This document shows, in pieces, positions 32,122-42,599 of a stretch of 64,000 nucleotides of DNA (position 1 is the stretch's first letter; the number at the start of each line of letters is the position of its first letter). The DNA is from Gambelia wislizenii (taxonomy: Eukaryota; Chordata; Lepidosauria; Squamata; Crotaphytidae). The stretch covers positions 222,321,001 to 222,385,000 of the forward strand of contig JAUMIR010000004.1 of NCBI GenBank assembly GCA_030847615.1. The letters are read 5' to 3'. Below the pieces are notes generated by a model that saw only the letters and a list, made by a program, of their open reading frames with translations, was not told the DNA's origin and did not search any database. The position numbers and the translations under genes were made by a program.

Positions 32122-32290
32122 TTATAATGCTGTATCAGGTCCTACCTGCCTTTCTCCTGTCTCAGCCCTATATCTGCCCTGGGGGTAGTGAGGACTTCCT
32201 GGGGGTAGAATGGGGCAAATGCCCTGCATCATATGGACTGTAGAGCTCTGATATGGGGGAAAGATGGGGTATATTGCCCATCTAGATTAG

Positions 32291-33329
32291 CCCTAGGTCT
32301 CTCAAAAGCACGTTTTATTGCAGAATCCACAAGACAATAAGTCCACGCAGAATATAGGCATTCTATGATATTATCCCCCTGCAGAGCCCTAAACAATTTC
32401 CCCAAATTCCATTTGCTTCCTGTGTTCAATTCTGTTTTTGTTTTGTTTTTGGGTTTTTGTTTGTTTGTTTGTTAATTTAATTAATTATTTTGCTTTTTGT
32501 TTCTTTACAAAAAAATAGCTAGGACAAAAAAAATATCCAGAGAAATCCATTGATATATTTAGTTTACTGAGAAAAAAAGGCCTAATTTCTTTGTTTAGTG
32601 AGCTACGATGCTGTGAAATGGAAGTTTGGACTTGTTATCATGAAAGTTGAAAAACCGTCTAAGAGATTGCATGATTGATTTGATTGATTGATTTTTGGCT
32701 CAGAAATGAATACTGATGAATATTCTTTCCATCCCTAAATTGGGGTGATAAATCTGCTGTGGTTTCAATACAAGCAAGGAGCTACCCAAAATAGTGTCAA
32801 CATTTTTGGTTGGCTTCACAGGGGTGAAGGTTACCAGCTGCAGTTTTGGTCAAACCTGGCACATCTCCATGGCCAACCAATAGCTAGGGGTGTAATGTAC
32901 TGTGGAAGAATGAGCAGCCTTCAGCTTCAGACCACCAGAGTAGATACACTGAAAGCATTTTAGACTCCACCAGTGGTCCAATGGGATTGTGGTCTATACA
33001 TAACAAATAAATGGATGTATCTTGTAAACAGAATTCCCAATTAGCATCCCAAAACCTTCTCAGTGATGGTTAAATGCAATTGGTTACATTTTCATGTGTT
33101 ATTACCAGAGCTTAGAAACATTACTTGAAAAACAAAACAAAAAAAAGATCATTCCTAGTGGTCTCCTTGGCTATTACTCTTCTGTTTCTACCACATTATT
33201 GTTCATTTCATATATTATTCCACCAACTAGTCAGGTTGCTTTTGAAAATTATTATTTGTTGCTCCCCCCCACCCAAAAAAAAAAAAAACAGAGAAAGAAA
33301 ATAGCTTCAATAAGCATTTTGGAAGGCTC
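32291..33329. other. AT-rich unassigned sequence
   Basis: Contains (TTTG)n near 32455-32475, a TGATTGATT tandem near 32672-32693 and a poly-A run near 33276. No gene seen. Confidence 0.35.
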
Positions 33330-33890
33330 ATTTGTGCCTCTGCTTCAAACCTTTCCCAGGCTGGCTATGCAGGTGATTACACTGTGCAGCACCTGGAGCT
33401 CTTCCACATCAACCTAGGTAAAAATATGCAAGCTGGAAGTGCTCTGGCGGAATTCTGCCTGGTCCTCTTCTTTTTCAAGACGGGCCCTCGGGCCTTAGCA
33501 GCCTTTAATCAGCTGTAACTGGAGTGAAGCTGTCAGCTCCTTGCTTGCACTGTGTCAGCTTTAGTATTACTTAGAGCATTCCTGACAATACAGATTTAAC
33601 AGGCAACCTGTAGGGCGGCAAAGCATCTTTTTTCCGAGATGAAACTTTCCAGGGCTACAGCCGTCAGCAGCCATGACGAGGTTGTCAGTGCCTGGCCTGG
33701 GAAAATGCTCGTATGCATCCTATAGTTTCAGGGCAGTGGAAAGCTTAGACGGCGGCACTGTGACAAGGGAAATGATTCCTATCAAACCTCTCCCTGCCAG
33801 GCAACTATGAAAGGCATAGGAAGCCTTGCTGGGACAGGCGGTGGCAAGCTCAGGTGAGGTGGTATATTTGTTTTGAAATGTCATTCCTTG
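33330..33890. other. Repeat-free complex sequence, candidate conserved non-coding element
   Basis: Balanced base composition, no simple repeats, no similarity to any other part of the window and no long ORF. It stands out against the TE-dense surroundings. Whether it is conserved is unknown from this sequence. Confidence 0.3.
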
Positions 33891-33892
33891 GG

Positions 33893-34040
33893 ACTTATTT
33901 CCCACCCTAGCCCAAGGGGATCAGGGCAGCTAACACCAAATTTGATTGGATATAAACCTGCATGTGCCTCAATAGCTCCTCAAAACTGTTCAGCAAAATA
34001 GCTTAATAGCTTAACAAAATTAATCAATTGATAAACCCTG
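33893..34040 (-). repeat. Possible L2-like LINE 3' tail
   Basis: Minus strand reads TTAGCTGCCCTGATCCCCTT followed by GGGCTAGGGTGGGAAAT, like the 3' ends of L2-type LINEs, and is A/T-rich outward. Short and diverged. Confidence 0.3.
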
Positions 34041-34984
34041 CCCACTGCACTGGAAGAACAATAGGCTCCTCCCCAAATGAGGGAAGGGTCAATTCAGTAG
34101 ACCTCCAATTAGATCTGTTGATGGAAACTCTACTTTTTTTTCGTGTCTTTTGCCTCCCACACATTTCAGTTGTGTGAAAGTCTGCTTGCTGTGATGGAGA
34201 AAGGGAGAATTTAGCCTGTTATACACCTAGGCATGCATATACGCACATAACAAGCCAACCTATCTTGTATTTCTAACACCACTACCACTGCCAATGAATT
34301 ATTCAGTGTTCCACTACTTTGTTTACAACAATGTGGCTTGAACACTATCACTCCACTATAGTTTGTGAGTAAGTATTCCTGGCAACGTGTGTGTGTGTTA
34401 TTCATTGAAGAAGAAAGGTCAGACCACAAGGCCTAAGTAAGGTAGAGCCCTGCTTAGGAAAATGTCTATTTAGACATAGAAAATGTTGTAAACTTTTAGA
34501 ATTTTAAATTAAGTGAAAAATGTACAAGGCATTCTGAGCCATACTCTTAAATATCTTGAGACATTTTACTGATAAGCGACACCAGACAGAACATCAGTGT
34601 GTTATTAAAGAACATGTGTGACATGCATACTATGGAAATGCTGCTTGCATATTGTTGGTTAGCTTATATTTCTATCATAGCCTTTTCTATTGCTCAATTG
34701 CTGTTGTGGCAGTTTTGCAAGAATGCCATATCATGCTATACAGGTTGAGCATCCCTTATCCAGTATTCTGAAATCCTAATACTACAAAATCTGAACTTGT
34801 CCACATGTGTAGCTGAGATAGTGACATCTTTGTTTTCTGATCATTTAATAAACACAAACTTTTTTTCATGCACAAAATTATTTTTAAAATTGTTTAAAAT
34901 TACCTTCAGGCTATGTGTATAACGTATCTCTGGCTTTTCTTCGCAAACGAAGATCCAGGAAGGACTCATCCCACGCTGTCTGCA

Positions 34985-35092
34985 AGTGTGCTGATGAATA
35001 AAAAGGCCAATCTGAGATAAACAAGTCCAGTTGCAGAAAGCACAGCAGAAGGTCTCCTTGGGTGATGTTTCCGGGTTGTGATTCTTTCTGCG
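34985..35092 (-). pseudogene. C2H2-like zinc finger after the reverse transcriptase
   Basis: Reading on past the stop at about 35093 in the same frame gives FCCAFCNWTCLSQIGLFIHQ and then HTC. That is C-x2-C-x12-H followed by His/Cys, a C2H2-type knuckle. Related LINE proteins in other animals end with C..C..SRIGL..H..H fingers, so this is probably the true C-terminus cut off by a premature stop. The second copy at 38506 preserves the same segment with changes. Confidence 0.6.
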
Positions 35093-35782
35093 TTATTGTT
35101 TCTCTTCAAAACTTGTTCGGCGTGAGTTCTCAAATAAGGCTGCAGCATTGTGGATAGTGCGTCTCCATGCCTCCCAATGTGAGGCTAGAGTGGACCATTG
35201 TTGGTGATCAATTTGGCTGAGCATGAGATGTTGTTTCATGGAGTCCTTGTATCGCTTTTTTGGAGCACCCCTCTTATGCTGACCCGTGGCAAATTCACCA
35301 CGGAGATGGTGGTGTTCATCCTGTGGTGCAGGCTGGTAAAGAACTTCTGTTTTCATCAGGTTGACTTCCAGCCCAAACAGCTCTGCAGCTGTTGCGAAGC
35401 AGGATGTTAGGCACTGCAGAGCTGCTTCTGTGTGGGCAACAAGGGCAGCAGCATCAGTGAAGAGCAGCTCACGGACTAGATAGTTTAGAGTCTTAGTGCG
35501 AGCCCTCAAACAGCTTAAGTTAAACAACCTACCATCAGTACAGTAACGTATATAGATGCCGTCATCTTCTTCAAGCTGTGCCATATCCCTTTGAAGCATC
35601 ATGCTGAAGAAGATTGTAAATAAAGTTGGAGCAAGAACACAACCTTGCTTCACTCCATTGGTTATTGGAAAGGGCTCTGAAAGAGCATCACCATATCTGA
35701 CTTGACCGTGCTGGCCCTCGTGTAGCAAGATAATCATTTTAAGGAATTTGGGGGACATCCTAGTCTTTACAGGATCTGCCAC
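35093..35782 (-). pseudogene. RTE-like LINE reverse transcriptase, C-terminal half
   Basis: Continues the previous frame after a frameshift at about 35770. It has NGVKQGCVLAPTLFTIFFS (motif B), then ELLFTDAAALVAHTE where active relatives carry FADDAAL, so the catalytic DD pair is damaged. Then come a thumb-like region and a GAPKKRYKDSMKQHL, WEAWRRTIHNAA block typical of the C-terminal domain in these LINEs. It ends in a stop at about 35093. Confidence 0.85.
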
Positions 35783-36532
35783 AGACCTTTTCTACTCACA
35801 GTGTCGAAGGCTTTGGTGAGGTTGACAAATGTTACATAGAGACCCTTGTTCTGCTCTCTACATTTCTCTTGCAGTTGTCTAAGGGCAAATACCATATCTG
35901 TAGTATTCCTATTAGCTCTGAAGCCACATTGGCTTTCAGGAAGAAGTTCTTCTGCAATAGCAGGAACTAATCTGTTCAGGAGTATCCTTGCAAAGATTTT
36001 TCCAGCAATAGAGAGCAGTGTTATGCCTCGATAGTTTGTGCAATCGGATTTTGCTCCTTTTTTCTTGTACAGGGTGATGATGACTGCATCTCGGAGATCT
36101 GATGGCAGTTCCCCTTTCCCCCAGCAATTCACAAGGAGTTTGTGGAATGTATGTTTCCAGAATTCAGGTGGGATTCCATCAATCCCAGCTGCCTTGCCGT
36201 TTTTCATCTGCTGTATGGCCTTAAGGGTCTCTTCCAAAGTGAGAACTATGTCCAATTCATTTTTTTATCAGTTTTTGTATCATATGTTGGACAGCTGAGC
36301 CTTGGACTACTTGGTTGGCACTAAAGAGATTTTGTAAATTTTCAGCCCATCGATTCAGGATGAAGGCTTTATCAGTAATTAATGTTTGACCATCTGTACT
36401 GTATAAGGAGCTTTGGACCTGATAAGTAGGTCCAAACACTGCTTTAAGAACTTCATAAAATTCTCTAAGATCACCCAGATCTGCACAGCATTGTGTCTTT
36501 TCTGTTACATTGATCCACCACTTGTTCTGCAT
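35767..36532 (-). pseudogene. RTE-like LINE reverse transcriptase, N-terminal half
   Basis: Frames at 36532-36257 (ITDKAFILNRWAENLQNLF) and 36255-35767. The latter has MKNGKAAGIDGIPPEFWKH, NYRGITLLSIAGKIFARIL, ESQCGFRANRNTTDM and a catalytic-motif-A-like VTFVNLTKAFDTVSR. In motif A the usual D-x-x-KAFD aspartate is replaced (VNLTKAFD), so it is inactive. Confidence 0.85.
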
Positions 36533-36883
36533 GTCTCGGAGTTTTTGTTGGAAGTTTACTACATGTGAGACAGAAAGCTGCTTTTCTTACATGGCAAGTT
36601 GGCTGAGCGAGGCATGCCTGGTGAGCAGTTATCTTCTTTGCCAACAGCTCCTGGATCTCTTGGTTGTTTTCATCAAACCAGTCTTGCTTTTTCTTGTGGG
36701 AGAACCCGAGGGATTCTTCCACAGACTGGAGGATACTGTTTTGATATGTTGCCAAAGCACTGTAGGAGAAGGATCTGTAGGATGGTCTTCAAGTTTCGTT
36801 TGTAGATTTGCCTGGAAGTTGTCTCTCATGGTAGCTTGTTGAAGATTGTTGACTTGGAGTCTCCTCTTTAAGATGCCACCCCT

Positions 36884-37433
36884 CTAAGGTTTGAACTTAA
36901 GATGAAGATTTAGTTTACATCTGACAAGGCGATGATCTGTTTGGCATTCTGCACTGGGCATCATTCGAGTATGATGGACATCGTGAATGTTTTTCAGGCG
37001 GACTAGAACATAGTCAGTGAGGTGCCAAGGTTTGGATTGGGGATGCATCCAGGTTGTCTTCAAACTATCTGTCTGCTGAAAGATAGTGTCTGTAACAGTC
37101 AGCTGTTGTTCTGCACAGAACTCTAGCAAGAGGCATCCGTTATCATTGCAATTTCTAACACCATGCTTGCCTAAGACACCTTTCCAGGCTTCGGAGTTTT
37201 TTTCCTACGCTGGCATTGAAGTCACCAAGGATAATAATTTTATCTTCTACAGGGACTTTTTGTATGAGGTGGCATAGGTCTGTGTAGAATTTGTCTTTCT
37301 CTACAGGGTCGGCTTGCATAGTTGGGGCGTATATACTGAAGAGAACAACATGTGGGAGGTGTAAGGAAATAATGCAATCAGAGTGTCTTGTTGGCAAGGT
37401 TTCAAGTTTGGAGGCAATGGAGGTTTTAATCAT
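36884..37433 (-). pseudogene. RTE-like LINE APE endonuclease region
   Basis: Two minus-strand frames: 37433-37155 (VVLFSIYAPTMQADPVEKD, IIILGDFNASVGKK) and 37129-36884 (LEFCAEQQLTVTDTIFQQ, TWMHPQSKPWHLTDYVLVR, DHRLVRCKL). These give the YAP, GDFNA, T-W-x-H-P and D-H blocks of APE-type endonucleases in order, broken by a frameshift near 37140. The catalytic residues are recognisable, but the gene is not continuous. Confidence 0.8.
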
Positions 37434-38505
37434 AAAGCCTACTCCTGATAGATTTTTTTCAGTTTTGGGTTTGCCAGACCAGTAAAGTGTGTAGCCGGTG
37501 CCTTGTTCTTTAAGGCTGCCTTCCTCATGGAGCGAACTTCACTAAGAGCAGCGATGTCAATATTAAGTTGTGATAGTTCATGGGCTATTAGAGCAGAATG
37601 ACACTTAGGCCGTCCACTGTCTGCAGAGTCTCACATGGTTCTGATGTTCCAGCATGCAAGTGTCAGTTTATTTACACCTTTGGAGGCCGGTGTGTTCCTT
37701 TGTTTCTTTGCCTTGGTTTGACTGCATCAGAAGATGCCCGTTGGCCGTGGCTAGTTAACCAGGTAGATGGGGATAAGCTTTCGTTAGGCCACCTTTTCTA
37801 GACCCCTCTCCATATGGAGCAAGCAGTGCTCTCCTTTAAAAAGGCTGCTTGGTCATTCAGGATGCTGCCGAACAAGACTGTCATCTCCTGGGTCAGCTTT
37901 GAGCGACCAAAGTCCTGAATTGCCTGCATGCAGGGTTGGGTCTGTGGCTTCCAGTGCATCTTTACACCTGCCGTTTCATCCCTCACCTATCACTACAGGG
38001 CTTTTTCAGAATTGGATATGTCCTTTGAGCCTGTGCAATGGATTTTTCTGGTGGGGTGCAGCGTGCACAGAACTGGCCTCATCCTTTAAACCAAATGTTC
38101 ATCTGCTGTGGCCTTGCAAGCATGGATGGTAGCAGCGAGGTCCTTGGGTCGTAGGTTTGATTAGAGTTTCCTTCTCTTAGATGGTTGACCTTACAGGGTT
38201 GGACAAGCACCATCTGCCCGGGTTTGGGATGAGAGTTTTCCTTCTCCTAGGATGGTTGCCATAAGGCTAGAGAGCCATCCTGCCCTTGACGCTCTTTGAC
38301 AGACCCTTTGGTTTTGACCTGTCTGGCATGGGAGACCCTACCTGTGGCTATTATGCCACCACCAGCATAGCTCAAAATATCATTAGGGTATGCAAGCCTC
38401 TGTCCCACGACAAGGAGGCACCAATGGAGAGGGTATAATGTATATATGAAACATAAATTAATTTTGTGTTTAGATTTGGGCCCCATCTCCAAGATATCTT
38501 GTTAT

Positions 38506-38972
38506 TTCTCTCTCTCTCTCTCTGGCTTTTCTTCATAAACGAAGATTCAGGAAGGACTCATCCTGCACTTTCTGCAAGCGTGCTGATGACTGAAAAGGCC
38601 AATCTGAGATAAACATGTCTGGTTGCAGAAAGCACAGCAGAAGGTCTCCTTGGGTGATGTTTCCGGGTTGTGATTCTTTCTGCGTTGTCATTTCTCTTTA
38701 AGACTTGTTCAGCGTGAGCTCTCAAATAAGGCTGCAGCATAGTGTGTCTCCATGCCTCCCGATGTGAGGCCATAGTGGACTATTGTTGGTGATCAATTTG
38801 GCCGAGCCAGAGATGTTGTTTCAGGGAGTCCTTGTATCACTTTTTTGGAGTGCCCCTCCTACACTGACCCATGGTGAGTTCACCATAGAGTTCTATTTTG
38901 GGGAGGCGATGGTTCTCCATCCTAGAAATGTGCCATGCCCAGCGCAGCTGTGTTCTCAGTATCATGGCCTCA
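38506..38972 (-). mobile_element. RTE-like LINE, 5'-truncated second copy with its own target duplication
   Basis: Closely matches 34927-35330 and extends past it to about 38972. It is flanked by ATCTTGTTAT (38496-38505) and ATCTCGTTAT (38973-38982). On the minus strand its 3' end continues into an (AG)n run (CTCTCTCTCTCTCTC at 38508-38523), which looks like the element's simple-repeat tail. Confidence 0.85.
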
Positions 38973-39440
38973 ATCTCGTTATGTACATATATGCAAACAC
39001 AGGTACTCCAAAATAATAATAAAAAAACCCTCTGAAATCCAAGACACTTCTGGTCTTAACCATTTTGGATAAAGGATACTCAGTCTGTACAAGGTTGGGT
39101 TAACTGCCTGTTTCCTAATAACCTCTAAGTGTGTGTGCCAATCTCTGTGCTAGATCTGCACAAATTTAACTGTTTTGTTCATTCCTCTACAGAATCCACT
39201 TTTGACCTGAAAAGAGCCAAATTTACCCTACACCAGCACATCCAGGAAAAAGCATGCAGGGCCTTTTCCTGGAGGGTCACTCCCATAGGATTAGTGCCAC
39301 AGACATGTAGATAACGCATGTAAAGACATAAGACTATAAGTCTATTTGTAAGGACATAAGACCATAAGAACTGCTACATGAGACCCAAGTCCAACATTCT
39401 ATCTAGTCCAACATTTTGTTCACAAAATTACCACCCAGTA

Positions 39441-39653
39441 GAGAGCCAGCATGATGTAGTGGTTTGAGCATCTGACTATAACTGTGGAGACCAGGATTCA
39501 AATCCTGGTTTAGGCCCTGGAAACCCCTAAGCAATTCACATTCTCTCAGCCTCAGAGGAAGGTAAAGGGTTACCCCCTCTGAAAAAATCTTGCCAAAAAA
39601 AAAACAAAAACAAATGACCAGATCAGAAAGGACTTGAAGGCATACAACAACAG
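39441..39653 (+). mobile_element. Sauria-type SINE, full length
   Basis: tRNA-like head AGCATGATGTAGTGGTTTGA (A-box region), GGATTCAAATCCTGG (B box near 39493), then the central CACATTCTCTCAGCCTCAGA and the Bov-B-like tail GAAAGGACTTGAAGGCATAC AACAACAGC. An A-rich insertion (39595-39613) disturbs the middle. Oriented opposite to the other SINEs here. Confidence 0.85.
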
Positions 39654-39779
39654 CAAAAGTGATGTAATTCTTCACTGATTTTCTTCTCAAAGGAAGCAAT
39701 GAGTAATTTTAGCAATGTTTTTCTCACTCTAAGAAAGTCTTTGAAAACCACACCATTTTTGAAGCTTATTCACAATTTT

Positions 39780-40020
39780 GGACCTGTTCTGTGCAAAATC
39801 CACACATGATGATTTTGCACAAACCCAATATTTTCTGCCCAGAAAAACAGCATTTGTCTGCACAGAAAATAATATTTCTATGCAGAATGTTACTCTGTGT
39901 ATTATTCTATGCAGAATATGGTTTTCTGCACAGAAAATGCTGTTTCCTGTTCAGAACAACTACATGTGAATTTTGTGCAGAATCAGTCCTGAATTATAAA
40001 GTCTCTCATCACTCCAAGAT
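39780..40020. repeat. Dispersed repeat with TCTGCACAGAAAA units, copy 1
   Basis: Degenerate, partly self-complementary units (TTCTGCACAGAAAATGCTG, TTTGTCTGCACAGAAAATAA) recur about every 30 bp. It ends in CAGTCCTGAATTATAAAGTC, which aligns with AAATCCTAGACTGTGAAGGC in the copy near 41270-41440. Confidence 0.5.
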
Positions 40021-41240
40021 TCTTCACAACATTCAAATAATATATTTTTCAACCATTTAAGAATATTTTTCAAATAATCTTTCCAAACCTACCAGCCAGT
40101 TGTCTCTGAGAATACCACAAGGAGGACATGGGAGCAATTATACCCTCCTAGCCTTGTTTTCTAGAAAATGATATTAAGAGACATACTGATGTTAATTAAT
40201 AACAAAAGAGTGCAGCATCTCCCCCTCTCCTTGATGTTTCATTCTCCACTAGTAGAGTTCTACATATGTCTTCTGAAAAGACCGCATGGTCTATTTTCCT
40301 CTCCTCCAGCCACTATATTACTGCACATATTTCATCAGAGCCTTCCCAGCAAAGCTGTATAGGTCCACTTAAGTGCATGTGAAGCTTGGGATGTTTGCTG
40401 ACCAACCCATGAAATAACAAGACCACACATAAGGCTCAGGTTGAAATATGGGCCACTTTATTTAAACTATCACTGATTTACGTTTTATCCCCTGAGAGGC
40501 GCAAAAGGGGGGAGCAACTGGCGCAGGTGGCCTCTCCCAGACCTTCTCCCCAGCTTCCCCTGGGTGAAACATCTGAGCCTCAGGGAGAACCCCAAGGATC
40601 CAATTCCCTAGGTCACATGACCAAAAGTGAGGGCTAAACTCACAGGCCAGCCCCAAAGACAGTCTTCTTCCCCACCCCACCCAGGTCTCATGATATATAG
40701 GGACAGCTCCAGAGACCTATCCTTCCCAAATGGGAGGCATAGGTGTTCACCAAACTCATACTTTCTCCCCACACTACCTGCCAAGTGACCCCTTATTTAA
40801 GACACTACCCTATTCCATCTCCAGTTCCCCAGTCAACATTGTAGGACAGGCAATAAAATAAAATAAAATAAAATAAAATAAAACCATGGAAGTGGGGGGG
40901 AAATTCCTACACAACCCTGAAGCAACCAGCAAGCTTACACTGTGTCAGAGGTGGAAGCTTGAATGAAGAACAGCAAGAGGAAGAGGTAGGGGGCAGCAGG
41001 AGCTTATAACTGGTTTGGCTCCATCCCCCACACTCTCTGTCATGGTGCATGTGGCCACGATGCAGATTTACATGGCATCTTTTCATAGGAGGCCATCAAA
41101 TGTGCCTCCCTCCTTTGATGCTGCACTGCATGAGGGGGGGGGGATCTAAAAAACCTACATAAATCTCATTCTCATGGACAAGACTGAATTGTTTTATTAT
41201 TTTCCTCCCTCCTGCAAGAAAATCCTCCCAAACTGTGCAG
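40021..41240. other. No gene; C-rich segment 40440-40850
   Basis: The C-rich part is compositionally different and could be an old repeat or LTR, but I found no termini. Confidence 0.3.
40852..40885. repeat. (AAAAT)n microsatellite
   Basis: About six AAAAT units. Confidence 0.9.
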
Positions 41241-41269
41241 TTTGGGAGGAATTTTCACAGTTATAGGAT

Positions 41270-41440
41270 TCATTCTGTTTTTAAAAAAACATTTTGCACA
41301 GAAGAAAAGCATTTTTTTCTGCACAGAAAAACATGTTTTCTATTTTAAAAAAAATCTGTGCATGAAATGCCATTTTCTCAGGTGGGAAAAACAGTGTCCA
41401 TTTACTACACAGAATAAATCCTAGACTGTGAAGGCTCTTG
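41270..41440. repeat. Dispersed repeat with TCTGCACAGAAAA units, copy 2
   Basis: CATTTTGCACAGAAGAAAAG and TTTTCTGCACAGAAAAACAT repeat the motif of 39780-40020, with a matching right end. Confidence 0.45.
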
Positions 41441-42189
41441 TAGTTCCAGTATTTTCCTCCTTCAGGGTTTCCTGACACTAGGAAATCCCATTTTCATCTT
41501 TAATTAAAATATTCATGAATATTCTTTGCTTTCCTATGTAGAACTGGGTTTACAACTTCTTATAAAAGATGCTGTTTCATCCTTTCATTTCAATGCTAAT
41601 TTAAAAACAAAGAATTATGAGAAAAGTCATGCTAAAGAGCTATTTTGGCAGGATGGATTTGGTGAGCCACCTTGGGTCCCAATTTGAGAGGAAGGCAGGA
41701 TAGAAATTGCACAAATAAATAAATAAATTTTGGTCTGTCTAGGCCTATGTATGCCTCCAACCAATTTACCAGTTTACTAAACTGTTTCCTTAAAACACCC
41801 TTCCCATTCTTCATGGGAGTGGGACAATTTTGGCAGGTTTGGCAATAGTGATGGCTTGTTTTACATCCAAAAGAGGCCTTTTTCTTTCAAAACAGGATGC
41901 GACTAGAAGTCATTGCTATTTTTTTGGTGTGTGTGTGGGGGGGTGGGCTTTCTTAGGATCTAAAGGGCAAGAAACACCAGTGAAATTACCTCTGTAGCCA
42001 CTAGAGGGCACAGAGGGGTGGGTAATGTGAGTAAAGTGGGTGGAGATGATGGGGAACAGCAATTTGCATTAGAAGGAGTCTTTGCTGGATCATGACCTTT
42101 CCATTCACAGAAACATTTCCCCCCTATTTATGGCGTAGAAGTTTGGTTGGCCCAGCACACATGAGAAATAACCTAATTTGCATTTTCCA

Positions 42190-42510
42190 AATTAACATGT
42201 GAATGGGGATGCAACCATCTTTTGGTTTACATCTCTGAGTTTTCTGATGCACCTCTTCAATAAAAAAATGCATACAAAAATATGTACATTAGGAAAAATT
42301 GCTACAAACATTTGTGCATTATAGAAAATAATATACAAAAAAATCCCTATAGTAGGATAAAGAAGTGGCAAAAATATGTATATTGGGTGAAATTGCATAC
42401 AAAAATGCATGATTTTTACTAGTTGCTTTTAAAAATGCAAACTGATGAAGAAACAGGACAAAATTCATCTGTACTTTGAAAAATGTGTGCATTAGAGAAA
42501 GTGGAAGACA
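42190..42510. repeat. AT-rich dispersed repeat, related to 14930-15300
   Basis: ATGCATACAAAAATATGTAC, TTGCATACAAAAATGCATGA and similar strings. The ORFs are low-complexity by-products. Confidence 0.45.
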
Positions 42511-42599
42511 GATCCATTTATCCCTAGTACTCCTTTTGTTCACAGAAGACCTCTTTCCTATCCCCATTTCGATGAAAAATGCTGTCATTTTAACACCAT

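Larger units (their letters stand above)
31127..32290. mobile_element. Dispersed element family K, interrupted by a family H2 element
   Basis: The left part (31127-31520: TTGGTCACATGCTGTGGGAC, GGGCCAATCTGGCAGGACAG, CCAAATCCATTTCTTCC) and right part (32122-32290: GTGAGGACTTCCTGGGGGTA, AATGGGGCAAATGCCCTGCA) both match the second copy at 56145-56800 in the same order. The intervening H2 element is absent from that copy. A (CTTC)n expansion lies at 31361-31397. The 240-codon ORF at 31073 spans element junctions and is not a gene. Confidence 0.6.
34927..38432 (-). mobile_element. RTE-like LINE, near full length, decayed, with 10-bp target duplication
   Basis: The element runs from a 5' end at 38432 to a 3' end at 34927. 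It is flanked by GTATAACGTA (34917-34926) and GTATAATGTA (38433-38442), a target duplication with one mismatch. At about 3.5 kb it has RTE-type size. The order is 5' region, APE endonuclease (about 37.4-36.9 kb), reverse transcriptase (about 36.5-35.2 kb) and a C2H2-like finger near the 3' end. The 3' end AGCCAGAGA continues as an (AG)n tail in the second copy. Clade placement (RTE) is from motif memory and could be wrong. Frameshifts and stops make it inactive. Confidence 0.8.
34741..39087 (+). mobile_element. MER2-like Tigger MITE in three pieces, total about 354 bp
   Basis: Pieces: 34741-34926, 38443-38505 and 38983-39087. Ends CAGGTTGAGCATCCCTTATC and, complemented, CAGACTGAGTATCCTTTATC form about 20-bp TIRs, with TA directly outside both (34739-34740, 39088-39089). 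Inside are CATGCACAAAATTATTTTTA, CCTTCAGGCTATGTGTATA, TATATGAAACATAAATTAAT and CCCATCTCCAAGATATC. From memory, these match the mammalian MER2 consensus (Tigger, Tc1/mariner; about 345 bp) in sequence and order. Two RTE-like LINE insertions with separate target duplications split it. Removing them leaves one continuous element. It encodes nothing. Confidence 0.8.

Noticed and set aside
34741..39087. One continuous host gene across 34.9-38.4 kb
   Set aside because: The frames are endonuclease and reverse transcriptase pieces bounded by a target-site duplication, which makes it a LINE.
39780..41440. CRISPR-like array (regular TCTGCACAGAAAA units)
   Set aside because: Units are degenerate with no consistent spacers, and the genome is a vertebrate's.
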